Assembly: GCA_030041255.1 (NCBI GenBank)
Contig: JASHOF010000163.1
Coordinates: forward strand, 1-49,134
Length of the DNA: 49,134 nucleotides
DNA from: Acetobacteraceae bacterium
Lineage (GTDB): Bacteria > Pseudomonadota > Alphaproteobacteria > Acetobacterales > Acetobacteraceae
Reading direction: 5' to 3'
The notes beneath the pieces are model-generated. The model was not told the DNA's origin. It saw only the letters and a list, made by a program, of their open reading frames with translations, and searched no databases. The translations under genes and the position numbers were made by a program. Positions 10,687-18,837 of this stretch are shown here, piece by piece; the stretch's first letter is position 1, and every line of letters begins with the position of its first letter.

Positions 10687-13196
10687 CCGGGGCGATCCTG
10701 AAGCGCGCGGACGCGCGCCACGTACTGGCGCAGGCGCCCGAGTTCGTCGGCGAGCTGGGTAACGTACGTTCCTCCGTGCTCCGTGACTTCGGAGTCCCTG
10801 AGAACGCTCCACGGCCGGCAGAGCTCGTTGATGCGGCGGGCGCCGATGTTCGATGCCCCGCTGCAGACGGCGTGCGCCCTGGCGCGAAACAACACGGCGT
10901 CGCGTGCGTTCCATGCCGTCTCGAGTTCTTGGAGAACCTTGGCGGCGTCTTCCAGGAAGCCCTGCACTAGGTCGTCAACAAACTCCTTGCCGCCCAGGCG
11001 CTCGAGTTCATTGAGCATGGCGGTGTCGAGCATGGGTGGCGATACCACCCGGAATTGCGGGTGCGATGCGATGTCGGTAACTTCGGCCTGTACTTCGGGT
11101 TCCGCCACCGCAGGCGAAGACGGCTTCGGTGCGAGGGAAGCGACCGATTGGAGAAGCTGCTGCGGTTCGACCGGCTTGGTCACGCAGGCATCCATTCCGG
11201 CGCTCAGGCAGCGTTCGCGCGTTTGCGGCGTCGCATCGGCAGTGAGGCCTATGATCGGTTGGCGGGGTCCCGAAAGCTCGGCCATTCGATAAAGTTTCGT
11301 TGCCTCCAGACCGTCCATCTTCGGCATGTTGACGTCCATCAGCACGACATCGAATGTCTGCTCGTCGAGGGCATCGAGCGCCGCTTCTCCGTTGTCAACG
11401 ACCACGACGGAATGTCCCGCGCGCTCCAGAATCTTGGCGATCACCTTCTGGTTGGTCCGGTTGTCGTCGGCAACGAGGATCCTGAGCGCGCGCTCAGCGG
11501 GGGATGTCGAGGGAACGGGCTTTTCATCCCGCGCAGGAAGCACGGCCAGTGCCAGCCGGACGGTCGCCATGAGCGCATCCTGGTCCGGCACCTGGGGCAG
11601 GACCATATTGAAGGCCCGGTCGGCTTCGGTGCTCGCGGTGCGCCGGGAAAGCAGCACAATGGTCATCCGGCAGAGCGGATCGCTCCGGCGCAACGCTTCC
11701 GCCACCACCTCCGGAGCCGGGGAGAGACGCTCTTCGTCGAGCAGGACGAGCGCACCGCGTCGCCCGGCCTTGCGTACCGAAGCGAGCAATTCGGTCGTTC
11801 CGGCGCAACATTGCGGGAACAGGGAAACGGCGCGCATCGCCTCAGCCAATGGTCCGCTCGGCGCGGGTCGGCTGGTCAGGAGAACGGTGGTGAGTTCGCC
11901 GAGCCGCTCCCGTGCCAGCACCGGTGCCGGCCGCTGTCCAACCGGCATCGTGAACCAGAAAGAGCTTCCTTTGCCAAGTTCGCTCTCGACGCCGATCTCG
12001 CCGCCGAGATGCTCGACCAGGCGCCGGCAGATCGCGAGACCGAGACCGGTGCCGCCATAGCGGTTGGCGATCGAGGCATCGGCCTGGGTGAAGCGGTCGA
12101 AGATCCGCTCACGCGCGCTGGCGGCGATGCCGATGCCGGTGTCGGAAACCTCGCAGCGCAGGCGCACGCGACCGCTGGCGAGCGGCTCGGCGTCCGCGAA
12201 TATAACAATGCTGCCGGAATCGGTGAACTTCACGGCATTGGCGCAGAGATTGAGCAGGATCTCACGAAGATGCTGCTCATCGCCGAAGAGGGCCGTGGGC
12301 GTGCGGGGGGTGATCCGGATGCCGAGCCAGAGCGCCCTGTCGCGGCACTGCGCGCGCAGCATGGCGCGGGTCTCTGTCAGCACCGAAAGGAGGTCGAATT
12401 CCACCTCCGTGAAGGGCATCCGTCCCGCCTCGACGCGGGCAAAGCCGAGGATGCTCTCGATCTGGGACAACAACGCGCGGCCCGCGTCCTGCATGGTCCG
12501 CGCCATATCCTGCTGCTCTTCGTCGAGCCTGGTGTCGAGCAGCATCGCTCCCATGCCGATCACGGCGTTGAGGGGAGTCCGCAATTCATGGCTGACGCTG
12601 GCCAGGAACTGACCTTTCGCGCGATTGGCCGCTTCCGCCTGCTCCTTCGCGGTCGAGAGCTTGCGAATCAGCACGCCGACATAGAGCGGCAGGATGAGAA
12701 GTCCGATCATCAGGCCGGCCGAGAGCGCCGGCTCACGATACCAGAACGGCGTGGTCGCGACGACGGTTGCGAAGCTGACCAGGCTCACCAGCATCGCTGC
12801 ACGGAGGTAGGCAATGCCGAACCGGAAGCCGTTGCCGAAGATAACCCAGAGAAAGACCGGATAGAGAACCGCCGTCAGGTCGTTCCCGACGTGCATTTCG
12901 TAGGCGATGAAGCCGATGTCCCAGACGAGAGCCGCGTATCGCCTCGGCACGTTCACCGCCGGTGAGGCGAGGATGTGCAGTACGATGGCCACTGCGCCGA
13001 CGGCAAAGACCACCATGCCAAGGACCGCGGCGCCGGCCAGCGGTTGCCCGGACAGGATGAGGTAGCTCGTAATGGCTGTCGCGAACGCGAGCCGGTTGAC
13101 ACTCATCTCGTGTTCGGTATCGGCGCGGCCACGCAGGCGAGAGGCGAGCCAGCCGCGCAATGATCGGGCTGTCTTCTCCGGCGCGCGCTCACTCAT
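10683..13196 (-). CDS. Hybrid sensor histidine kinase/response regulator, RpfC-like
   Basis: A membrane sensor kinase of about 837 residues. Order: five or six membrane segments (about residues 35-180), a short linker helix ([17 protein letters not shown]), the HisKA domain with phospho-accepting His in [10 protein letters not shown] (about residue 203), HATPase with N box [17 protein letters not shown] and GGTGLGLAI, a degenerate receiver, a full receiver with LVADDN and acceptor Asp in [13 protein letters not shown], and a C-terminal Hpt domain with His in [16 protein letters not shown]. This matches RpfC, the sensor of diffusible fatty-acid signals in Xanthomonas, but no rpfF or rpfG is adjacent. 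Start ATG 13196 (MSERAPEK) is chosen; frames open to 13280. The TAG stop comes from the element at 10551-10686. Confidence 0.9.
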   Translation of the reverse strand: MSERAPEKTARSLRGWLASRLRGRADTEHEMSVNRLAFATAITSYLILSGQPLAGAAVLGMVVFAVGAVAIVLHILASPAVNVPRRYAALVWDIGFIAYEMHVGNDLTAVLYPVFLWVIFGNGFRFGIAYLRAAMLVSLVSFATVVATTPFWYREPALSAGLMIGLLILPLYVGVLIRKLSTAKEQAEAANRAKGQFLASVSHELRTPLNAVIGMGAMLLDTRLDEEQQDMARTMQDAGRALLSQIESILGFARVEAGRMPFTEVEFDLLSVLTETRAMLRAQCRDRALWLGIRITPRTPTALFGDEQHLREILLNLCANAVKFTDSGSIVIFADAEPLASGRVRLRCEVSDTGIGIAASARERIFDRFTQADASIANRYGGTGLGLAICRRLVEHLGGEIGVESELGKGSSFWFTMPVGQRPAPVLARERLGELTTVLLTSRPAPSGPLAEAMRAVSLFPQCCAGTTELLASVRKAGRRGALVLLDEERLSPAPEVVAEALRRSDPLCRMTIVLLSRRTASTEADRAFNMVLPQVPDQDALMATVRLALAVLPARDEKPVPSTSPAERALRILVADDNRTNQKVIAKILERAGHSVVVVDNGEAALDALDEQTFDVVLMDVNMPKMDGLEATKLYRMAELSGPRQPIIGLTADATPQTRERCLSAGMDACVTKPVEPQQLLQSVASLAPKPSSPAVAEPEVQAEVTDIASHPQFRVVSPPMLDTAMLNELERLGGKEFVDDLVQGFLEDAAKVLQELETAWNARDAVLFRARAHAVCSGASNIGARRINELCRPWSVLRDSEVTEHGGTYVTQLADELGRLRQYVARVRALQDRPG

Positions 13197-13727
13197 CGGG
13201 CGCGTGCCTGCCGAAACATTGCGCACCCGAGGATCCGGCATCTGGGCGGCACCAAGCCGCCGACAGGCCCTCCCATGCACACCGACAGCGGCTCACGGCC
13301 AGTCCTCGCAAGCCACCCGTCTTCGAAAGCAAGAACCTGCGCCTGTTACTGCCCCCTGGCCGCCCGCGTTTCATTCCGGTCTCCTAACGCCCCTGGGACC
13401 ACTGCGCACTGCCCAAGGCAAGCAGGGTATAGCTTTATGGGCGGTAAATATCCACTAAAGTGATATTTCAAGCCCGGTTATGCACGGCTGGGGCGACCGG
13501 CTCATCCGCGCCGATGGCCGGGCAGTTCGCGCGTGGATTGGCGGCCGGCCCCTCGGGGCCGGGGCCGGCCTGGCGGCCGCGGCGGGCAGTATGGACACCT
13601 GAAGCGAGATCGACCCGGATGGTTGGCCCGGGCGGGACCACCGAGCCCACCCTGTGGGATCGGCGCCACCATTTGGAACCGGGGCGCCACCTGGAAGAGG
13701 CCGGTCAAGGCGAGGGAAGGAGCCAGC
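13197..13727. other. Intergenic region between kinase and SDR gene
   Basis: No supported gene in about 530 bases. Two things stand out: an AT-rich imperfect palindrome at 13446-13468, annotated separately, and a GC-rich inverted segment near 13540-13580 (GGCCGGCCCC with GGGGCCGGGGCC). The kinase reading frame stays open to 13280, so part of the left end may be coding. Confidence 0.45.
13446..13468. promoter_or_regulatory. AT-rich imperfect palindrome, possible operator
   Basis: AAATATCCACT (13446-13456) faces AGTGATATTT (13459-13468) around AA. One extra C breaks the symmetry. It is the most AT-rich spot in the gap between the divergent kinase and SDR genes, which suits a transcription-factor site or promoter core. 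No family of regulator is implied. Confidence 0.35.
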
Positions 13728-14492
13728 ATGCAACTTTTCGATCTGAACGGGCGGGTGGCCGTGGTCACCGGGGGGAATACCGGCATCGGCTTCGGCATCT
13801 CGCGCGGTCTCGCCGCAGCAGGGGCAGCGGTCGCGATGGCCGGGCTCGACGAGCCTGAGGCCGCCGGGGCGGTTGCCGAGCTGGGCCGGTTCGGGGTTCG
13901 CTCGAGGTTTTTCGCTGTGGACCTCGTGGAGCCCGCGGCTTGCCGAGCCATGATCGAGGCCGTCGAACATGCATTCGGCCGGGTTGACATCCTTGTGAAC
14001 AATGCCGGGATCGTGATTCGCAGGCGCCCCGAGGAATACACCCCCGCCGAGTGGCAATCCGTCTTCGACGTCAATCTGAGCGCCGCGTTCTTTTGTGCGC
14101 AGGCGGTTTATCCCGGAATGAGCCGCCGCGGCAGCGGCAAGATCATCAATGTCGGTTCTCTGCTCGGGACCCTGGCCACTCCGACCACTGCGGCCTACGC
14201 CGCCAGCAAGGCGGCGATCATGCAGCTCACGCGGGCGCTCGCGGTTGCCTGGGCCAGGGAGGGAATCGCGGTGAATGCAGTGTTGCCGGGCTGGATCGAC
14301 ACTGCGATGACCCGATCCATCCGCGAGCAGGTGCCGGAGCTGACCGAGAGGGTGCTGGCACGCACGCCGGCGGGCCGCTGGGGGCGGCCCGAGGACCTGG
14401 CCGGAGTTGCGATTTTCCTCGCTTCCGCCGCTTCGGATTTCGTGACCGGGGCCGGAATCGGCGTGGATGGAGGATACGGAAGCCTCGGGTGA
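13728..14492 (+). CDS. SDR family NAD(P)-dependent oxidoreductase
   Basis: A classical short-chain dehydrogenase of 254 residues. The Rossmann motif is TGGNTGIGFG (residues about 14-23), followed by NNAG and the catalytic YAASK (Tyr/Lys), with C-terminal GxxxxVDGG-type ending (GAGIGVDGGYGS). The acidic end of strand 2 (GLDEPEA) suggests NAD(H) rather than NADP(H). The overall look is that of 2-deoxy-D-gluconate 3-dehydrogenase (KduD-like) or glucose dehydrogenase-like enzymes, but the substrate is uncertain. ATG 13728 has GGGAAGGA seven bases upstream. It appears monocistronic. Confidence 0.9.
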   Translation: MQLFDLNGRVAVVTGGNTGIGFGISRGLAAAGAAVAMAGLDEPEAAGAVAELGRFGVRSRFFAVDLVEPAACRAMIEAVEHAFGRVDILVNNAGIVIRRRPEEYTPAEWQSVFDVNLSAAFFCAQAVYPGMSRRGSGKIINVGSLLGTLATPTTAAYAASKAAIMQLTRALAVAWAREGIAVNAVLPGWIDTAMTRSIREQVPELTERVLARTPAGRWGRPEDLAGVAIFLASAASDFVTGAGIGVDGGYGSLG

Positions 14493-14671
14493 CCGATCGC
14501 ACTGCCGCCCCTGCCGCACGCCATCCTTTTCACATTCAAAGATCAAGCCATCGGCAGACATTTTTTTGAGCACCGCCGCCGACATCAGTGCGCCCGGGAA
14601 GCTTCGGATTCTCATCGCCCCGCAGTGCCAAAATCCGTGTTCGCGCCTTCGCCGCGCCGCAGCAAGAAGGA

Positions 14672-15196
14672 TCAGGCGGATGGGGCAAGCCGGGGGCGCG
14701 CAGTCAATTCCGAGGGCAATTCCGAGGGATGGCTCCTCGCGGCGGAGCCCGGCTCGAAACGCTTGCAGAGGTAAAAGCAGTGATAGCCGGGCGGGCATCC
14801 CTCGAGGGTGCCGAAATGGGTGAAGCCCATGCGTTCATAGAACGGGCGTGCCTGGAAGCTGAACATGTTCACCACCATGCCGTGCAAGTGACGGGCACGG
14901 GCCTCCGCTTCCGCCGATCCGAGAAGCCGTGCACCGAGCCCCTGCCCGCGCAGGTGCTGCGGCACGAAGAGGGCCTGGATCGACAGCCAGCCATAGATCA
15001 TGTCGCCGGCGAGACCGCCGACGACGTTGCCGCCCGGGCGGGCACGAAGGGCAAGCATCAGCGGCCGGAACTCGGCCGTGCCGGCAAAGGTTGCGTTGAA
15101 GGCCGCAAGCGGCTGGACGATCGCGGCGAAGAGGGCGGGATCGGGCTGATCAACGGCCGAGATCTCGAGGGCCTCGCGGGCAAGAACCGACTCCAT
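14672..15196 (-). CDS. GNAT family N-acetyltransferase
   Basis: A 174-residue predicted acetyltransferase. It shows the GNAT strand GWLSIQALFVPQHLRGQGLGARLLG with the acetyl-CoA phosphate loop RGQGLG, then AEARARHLHGMVVNMFSFQARPFYERMGF. This pattern with a following GCPPGYHCFYLCKRF resembles GNATs sometimes annotated as toxin-resistance or ribosomal acetyltransferases, but no substrate can be given. It is transcribed leftward, divergent from the TPR gene across 161 bases. Confidence 0.85.
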   Translation of the reverse strand: MESVLAREALEISAVDQPDPALFAAIVQPLAAFNATFAGTAEFRPLMLALRARPGGNVVGGLAGDMIYGWLSIQALFVPQHLRGQGLGARLLGSAEAEARARHLHGMVVNMFSFQARPFYERMGFTHFGTLEGCPPGYHCFYLCKRFEPGSAARSHPSELPSELTARPRLAPSA

Positions 15197-15357
15197 GCCC
15201 TGCTTCGCTCCCCATACGAATGACAGCCCGTATCGGCGAGCATGCCCGCCGAGGTGCTAAGCAAGCCTTTGCCGAATATTTCGAAATGTAACGGCCAGCA
15301 GAAGCGCGGTGTCTCTTCGTTCGCAGATTGCAAACCTCGCCTGCCTAATCTCTCATC

Positions 15358-17208
15358 ATGGTCGCCCCTTCTCCGCTGCTGAACGAAGCGCTCCGCCGGC
15401 ACCGGGCAGGGGATTTCCGAGGCGCGGATGCGCTGTACCGCTCGGTGGTTGTCCGCTCGCCGGAAGACGCCGATGCCTGGCATCTCCTGGGGCTCTCTCT
15501 CTATCAACGCGGTTGCGGCCCGGAGGCGCTGACGGCGATCGAGCGGGCGGTGGCGCTCGGCCCGACGGTCGCGCTCTATCGGGGCAATCTGGCGCGAGTC
15601 CTGGCGGCTGCCGGCCGTCTCGAAGAGGCCCGTCTCACTTTGCTTGCGGCGATCGCGCGCGAACCCGGGAACCCGGATTTTCATTACGATCTCGGAGTGC
15701 TGCTGGGACGCCTTGGCAGGCCGGCAGAAGCGGTCGCTTCACTTCGCAAGGCGATCGCGCTTTCTCCCACCCACGCCCGCGCCCACAACAACCTTGGAAG
15801 CGCCCTCGAAGGTCTCGGCCATTCCGAACAGGCTGAATTCCATTTTCGCGAGGCGATTCGCCAGGAGCCCGGGCTTGCCGAGGTGCACGCCAATCTCGGC
15901 GTGCTGCTGTGCCGGCTCGGCCGGCCGGAAGAGGCGGAAGCCTCGCTTCGCCAGGCACTCGCGCTGGCACCGGATTTTCCGGAGGCGCTCAACACGCTGG
16001 GAACGGTCCTCACGGCCCGGCGAGATCAGCCAGAGGCAGAGGCCGCCTTTCGCCGCGCGCTCGACCTCGATCCCGGTTATGCGGAGGCAGAGAACAATCT
16101 CGGCGTGCTGCTCACCCGCGAAGGCCGGTTCGAGGAGGCGCTGGCAGCATTGCGCGCGGCTCTGCAGCACAAGTCCCGCTATGCCGAAGCGGAAACGAAT
16201 CTCGGCAATGCGCTGGTCGCGCTCGGTCGGGTCGCCGAAGCCGAAGCCGCCTATCGCCGTGCGCTCGCGCTGGCGCCGGACGAAGCGGAGACGCACTATA
16301 ATCTTGGCCTGGCACTCCTTCTCGCCGGCAGGCTCGAAGAAGGCTTTGCCCGCTACGAGTGGCGATTTGCACGGCGCGGGTGCAGGGCACGCTCCCTCTC
16401 GCAGCCGCCGTGGTCGGGAGATGCGGTCGGCGAACGGGTGCTGCTCGTGCATGCGGAGCAGGGCTGCGGCGACACCATCCAGTTCTGCCGGTTCGTTCCC
16501 TTGCTGAGGGCGCACCCGGTCGTCCTCGAAGTGCCGCGGAAGCTGGCGCGGCTGCTGGCGACGCTGTCGGGTGGCGCGCGCGTCGTCGCCTGCGGCGAGC
16601 CGCTTCCGCCCGCCGACCTGCAATGCCCGCTGATGAGCCTTCCGCACCGGGCAGGGGCGACGCTGGCGACGATTCCCGCGGCGGTTCCCTACCTTTTCGC
16701 CGACCCGATCGCCGCGGCAGGCTGGCGGACGCGGCTTCAGCGTTATCGCGGGCTCAAGGTTGGCCTCGCCTGGGCTGGCAATCCGGACTATCCCGCCGAC
16801 GCCAGGCGCTCGATCGCGGCATCTCTGCTGGCGCCGCTCCTCGAGGTGCCGGGGGCGCACTTCGTCTCGTTGCAACCGGGCCCGGTGCCGGAGGGAATGC
16901 CGATTCTCTCCTTTCCCGGCGAGCTCGGAGATTTTGCCGATACGGCCTCGCTGATCGCGGCACACGACCTTGTCATCGGCGTGGATACCGCCGTGGTCCA
17001 TCTTGCCGGTGCGCTCGGCAAGCCGGTCTGGTTGCTCAACCGGTTCGATACCTGCTGGCGGTGGCTGCTCGGTCGGAACGACAGCCCCTGGTACCCCACG
17101 CTCTCTCAGTTCCGCCAGCGATGCCCCGGCGACTGGTCGGGCGTGCTGACGAAGACGCGGCGAGCGCTGGTCAGGGCGGTCGCGGAACCGGCGAATCTCT
17201 CTGCCTGA
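15358..17208 (+). CDS. Tetratricopeptide-repeat protein with C-terminal glycosyltransferase-like domain
   Basis: A fusion of 616 residues. Residues about 5-330 are nine or so TPR units of 34 residues with the usual pattern (for example AEAHYNLGLALLLAGRLEEGF, ...LNTLGTVLTARRDQPEAEAAFRRAL-like units). The C-terminal part (from about 345, WSGDAVGERVLLVHAEQGCGD) ends in a GT9-like nucleotide-sugar segment, GVDTAVVHLAGALGKPVWLLNR. Such proteins are common next to polysaccharide or flagellin-modification genes in alphaproteobacteria; here it stands alone. It may glycosylate proteins or assemble surface glycans. The start ATG 15358 lacks a strong ribosome site but precedes the first TPR directly. 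Confidence 0.85.
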   Translation: MVAPSPLLNEALRRHRAGDFRGADALYRSVVVRSPEDADAWHLLGLSLYQRGCGPEALTAIERAVALGPTVALYRGNLARVLAAAGRLEEARLTLLAAIAREPGNPDFHYDLGVLLGRLGRPAEAVASLRKAIALSPTHARAHNNLGSALEGLGHSEQAEFHFREAIRQEPGLAEVHANLGVLLCRLGRPEEAEASLRQALALAPDFPEALNTLGTVLTARRDQPEAEAAFRRALDLDPGYAEAENNLGVLLTREGRFEEALAALRAALQHKSRYAEAETNLGNALVALGRVAEAEAAYRRALALAPDEAETHYNLGLALLLAGRLEEGFARYEWRFARRGCRARSLSQPPWSGDAVGERVLLVHAEQGCGDTIQFCRFVPLLRAHPVVLEVPRKLARLLATLSGGARVVACGEPLPPADLQCPLMSLPHRAGATLATIPAAVPYLFADPIAAAGWRTRLQRYRGLKVGLAWAGNPDYPADARRSIAASLLAPLLEVPGAHFVSLQPGPVPEGMPILSFPGELGDFADTASLIAAHDLVIGVDTAVVHLAGALGKPVWLLNRFDTCWRWLLGRNDSPWYPTLSQFRQRCPGDWSGVLTKTRRALVRAVAEPANLSA

Positions 17209-17403
17209 GCGGCTCCCGGCACCGCCGCTCTTGTCGTCGGCCGGCAGGATCGCGGAAAGTCCCGGCGTGAGGCAAACTGGCAAAGGCCCATGGTCGGCTG
17301 GCAGGATACGAGGGTGACGCCGCCGGGCGACGAATCCCCGCCGGTGCGCGCCGAGGGCTCGGCGGGCGGCGCATCTCCACCGATGGCGGCAGCCGATCCT
17401 TCG

Positions 17404-18708
17404 ATGCGTCATCGTATCATCGTGGTCGGGGGCGGTGCGGCGGGCCTCGAGCTCGCCACACGACTCGGCGACAGGCTCGGCAGGCGAGGTCGCGCCGAGG
17501 TCGTCCTGGTCGAGAAATCGAGGGCGCATCTCTGGAAGCCGCTTCTGCACGCGATTGCCGCCGGCAGCATGAACCCGGGCGAGCATGAGCTCGATTACCT
17601 GGCGCAGGCGCACTGGCACGGGTTCCGCTTCCGCTTCGGTGAGATGATCGGCCTGGATGGCGAGCGGAAGGAAGTGCGCCTCAGCGCCATGACGGACGAC
17701 GAAGGCCGACCGATCACACCGCTGCGCTCCATTGCTTACGACACCCTGGTGATCGCGGTCGGCAGCATCACCAACGATTTTGCGACCCCCGGGGTGGCCG
17801 AGCACGCGATCCCGCTCGAGACGCCGGAACAGGCGGGGCGGTTCAACCGTCGCCTGGTCAATGCCTGCATCCGTGCCCAGACCCAGCTGGAGCCGGTGCG
17901 GGCCGGGCAATTGCACGTCGCCATCATCGGGGCCGGCGCGACCGGCACGGAGCTGGCCGCGGAACTGCACAGGACGGTTCGCGAGGTGCTCGCCTACGGC
18001 CTGGACCGGGTCGATCCGGAACGGGATGTCCGCATCGTGCTGATCGAGGCGGCCGATCGCATCCTGCCGGCGCTGCCGCTGAGAATCTCCGCTGCCACGC
18101 GCACGCTGCTCGAGAAGGTCGGAGTCGATGTGCGGACCGGGGCACGCGTCAGCGAGGTGACAGCAGCGGGCGTGCACTTGGCCGGAGGGGAGTTCATTCC
18201 TTCCGAGCTCGTCGTCTGGTCGGCGGGTATCAGGGCACCCCCGGTGCTCTCTGATCTCGGCCTGGAAACGAATCGCCTCAACCAGCTTCTCGTCGGCCCC
18301 ACCCTGCAGACGACGCGGAATCCGGACGTATTCGCAATCGGCGATTGCGCATCCTGTCCCCGCCCCGGATTTCCGGACCCGGTGCCGCCGCGGGCCCAGG
18401 CCGCCCACCAGGAGGCCTCGCACCTGTTCCACCAGGTGCAGCGGAGGCTTGCCGGCAAGCCGCTGCAACCCTTCGTCTATCGGGACTTCGGTTCATTGGT
18501 GTCGCTCGGCAAATACTCCACTGTCGGCCAGCTCATGGGGGCAGTGGTGGGCAGGGGCTTCTTCGTCGAAGGCTATTTCGCGCGGCTGATGTACCGCTCG
18601 CTCTACACCATGCACGAGATGGCCCTGCACGGCTTCGCCAAGACCGTTTTCAGCGCGCTTGCGAGGAGCCTTTCCAGGCACGCCCAACCGGTCGTCAAAC
18701 TGCACTGA
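17404..18708 (+). CDS. ndh: Type II NADH dehydrogenase (NAD(P)/FAD-dependent oxidoreductase)
   Basis: A single-subunit, non-proton-pumping NADH:quinone oxidoreductase, about 434 residues. The FAD motif IIVVGGGAAGLELA starts directly at the chosen ATG (17404), the NADH motif is VAIIGAGATGTELAAEL, and VFAIGDCAS is the second FAD-binding signature. AQAAHQEA (quinone-side helix) and a C-terminal amphipathic region (FVEGYFARLMYRSLYTMHEMALHGFAK) suit membrane attachment. The frame is open to 17290, but that N-terminal extension (proline/glycine-rich) is unlike the family. The gene stands alone, with 195 bases before it and about 130 after. Confidence 0.92.
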   Translation: MRHRIIVVGGGAAGLELATRLGDRLGRRGRAEVVLVEKSRAHLWKPLLHAIAAGSMNPGEHELDYLAQAHWHGFRFRFGEMIGLDGERKEVRLSAMTDDEGRPITPLRSIAYDTLVIAVGSITNDFATPGVAEHAIPLETPEQAGRFNRRLVNACIRAQTQLEPVRAGQLHVAIIGAGATGTELAAELHRTVREVLAYGLDRVDPERDVRIVLIEAADRILPALPLRISAATRTLLEKVGVDVRTGARVSEVTAAGVHLAGGEFIPSELVVWSAGIRAPPVLSDLGLETNRLNQLLVGPTLQTTRNPDVFAIGDCASCPRPGFPDPVPPRAQAAHQEASHLFHQVQRRLAGKPLQPFVYRDFGSLVSLGKYSTVGQLMGAVVGRGFFVEGYFARLMYRSLYTMHEMALHGFAKTVFSALARSLSRHAQPVVKLH

Positions 18709-18837
18709 AAGGGAGCCTGCGCCGGCCCGGCGGCCATCGATACGACGATGGCTGTGTCCCGGATCCGGCCATTTGCCGGGAGCGCAAACTCCGCTATCCG
18801 GGATCGGGCAGCCGCAACCCGAGGCGAGGAGTGGAAG

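Noticed and set aside
8863-10914. Long minus-strand open frame (over 600 codons) opposite the P450 gene
   Set aside because: It is a GC-rich antisense shadow: arginine-rich, no family resemblance, and it runs through the repeat element and the P450 coding region.
14493-14671. Intrinsic terminator after the SDR gene (T-run at about 14563)
   Set aside because: The T-run has no convincing adjacent GC stem; the only complementary arms (CTGCCG/CGGCAG) are too far apart.
15739-18468. Minus-strand open frame of about 900 codons across the TPR and NADH dehydrogenase genes
   Set aside because: It lies opposite two well-supported genes and spans their intergenic gap; composition is that of a shadow frame.
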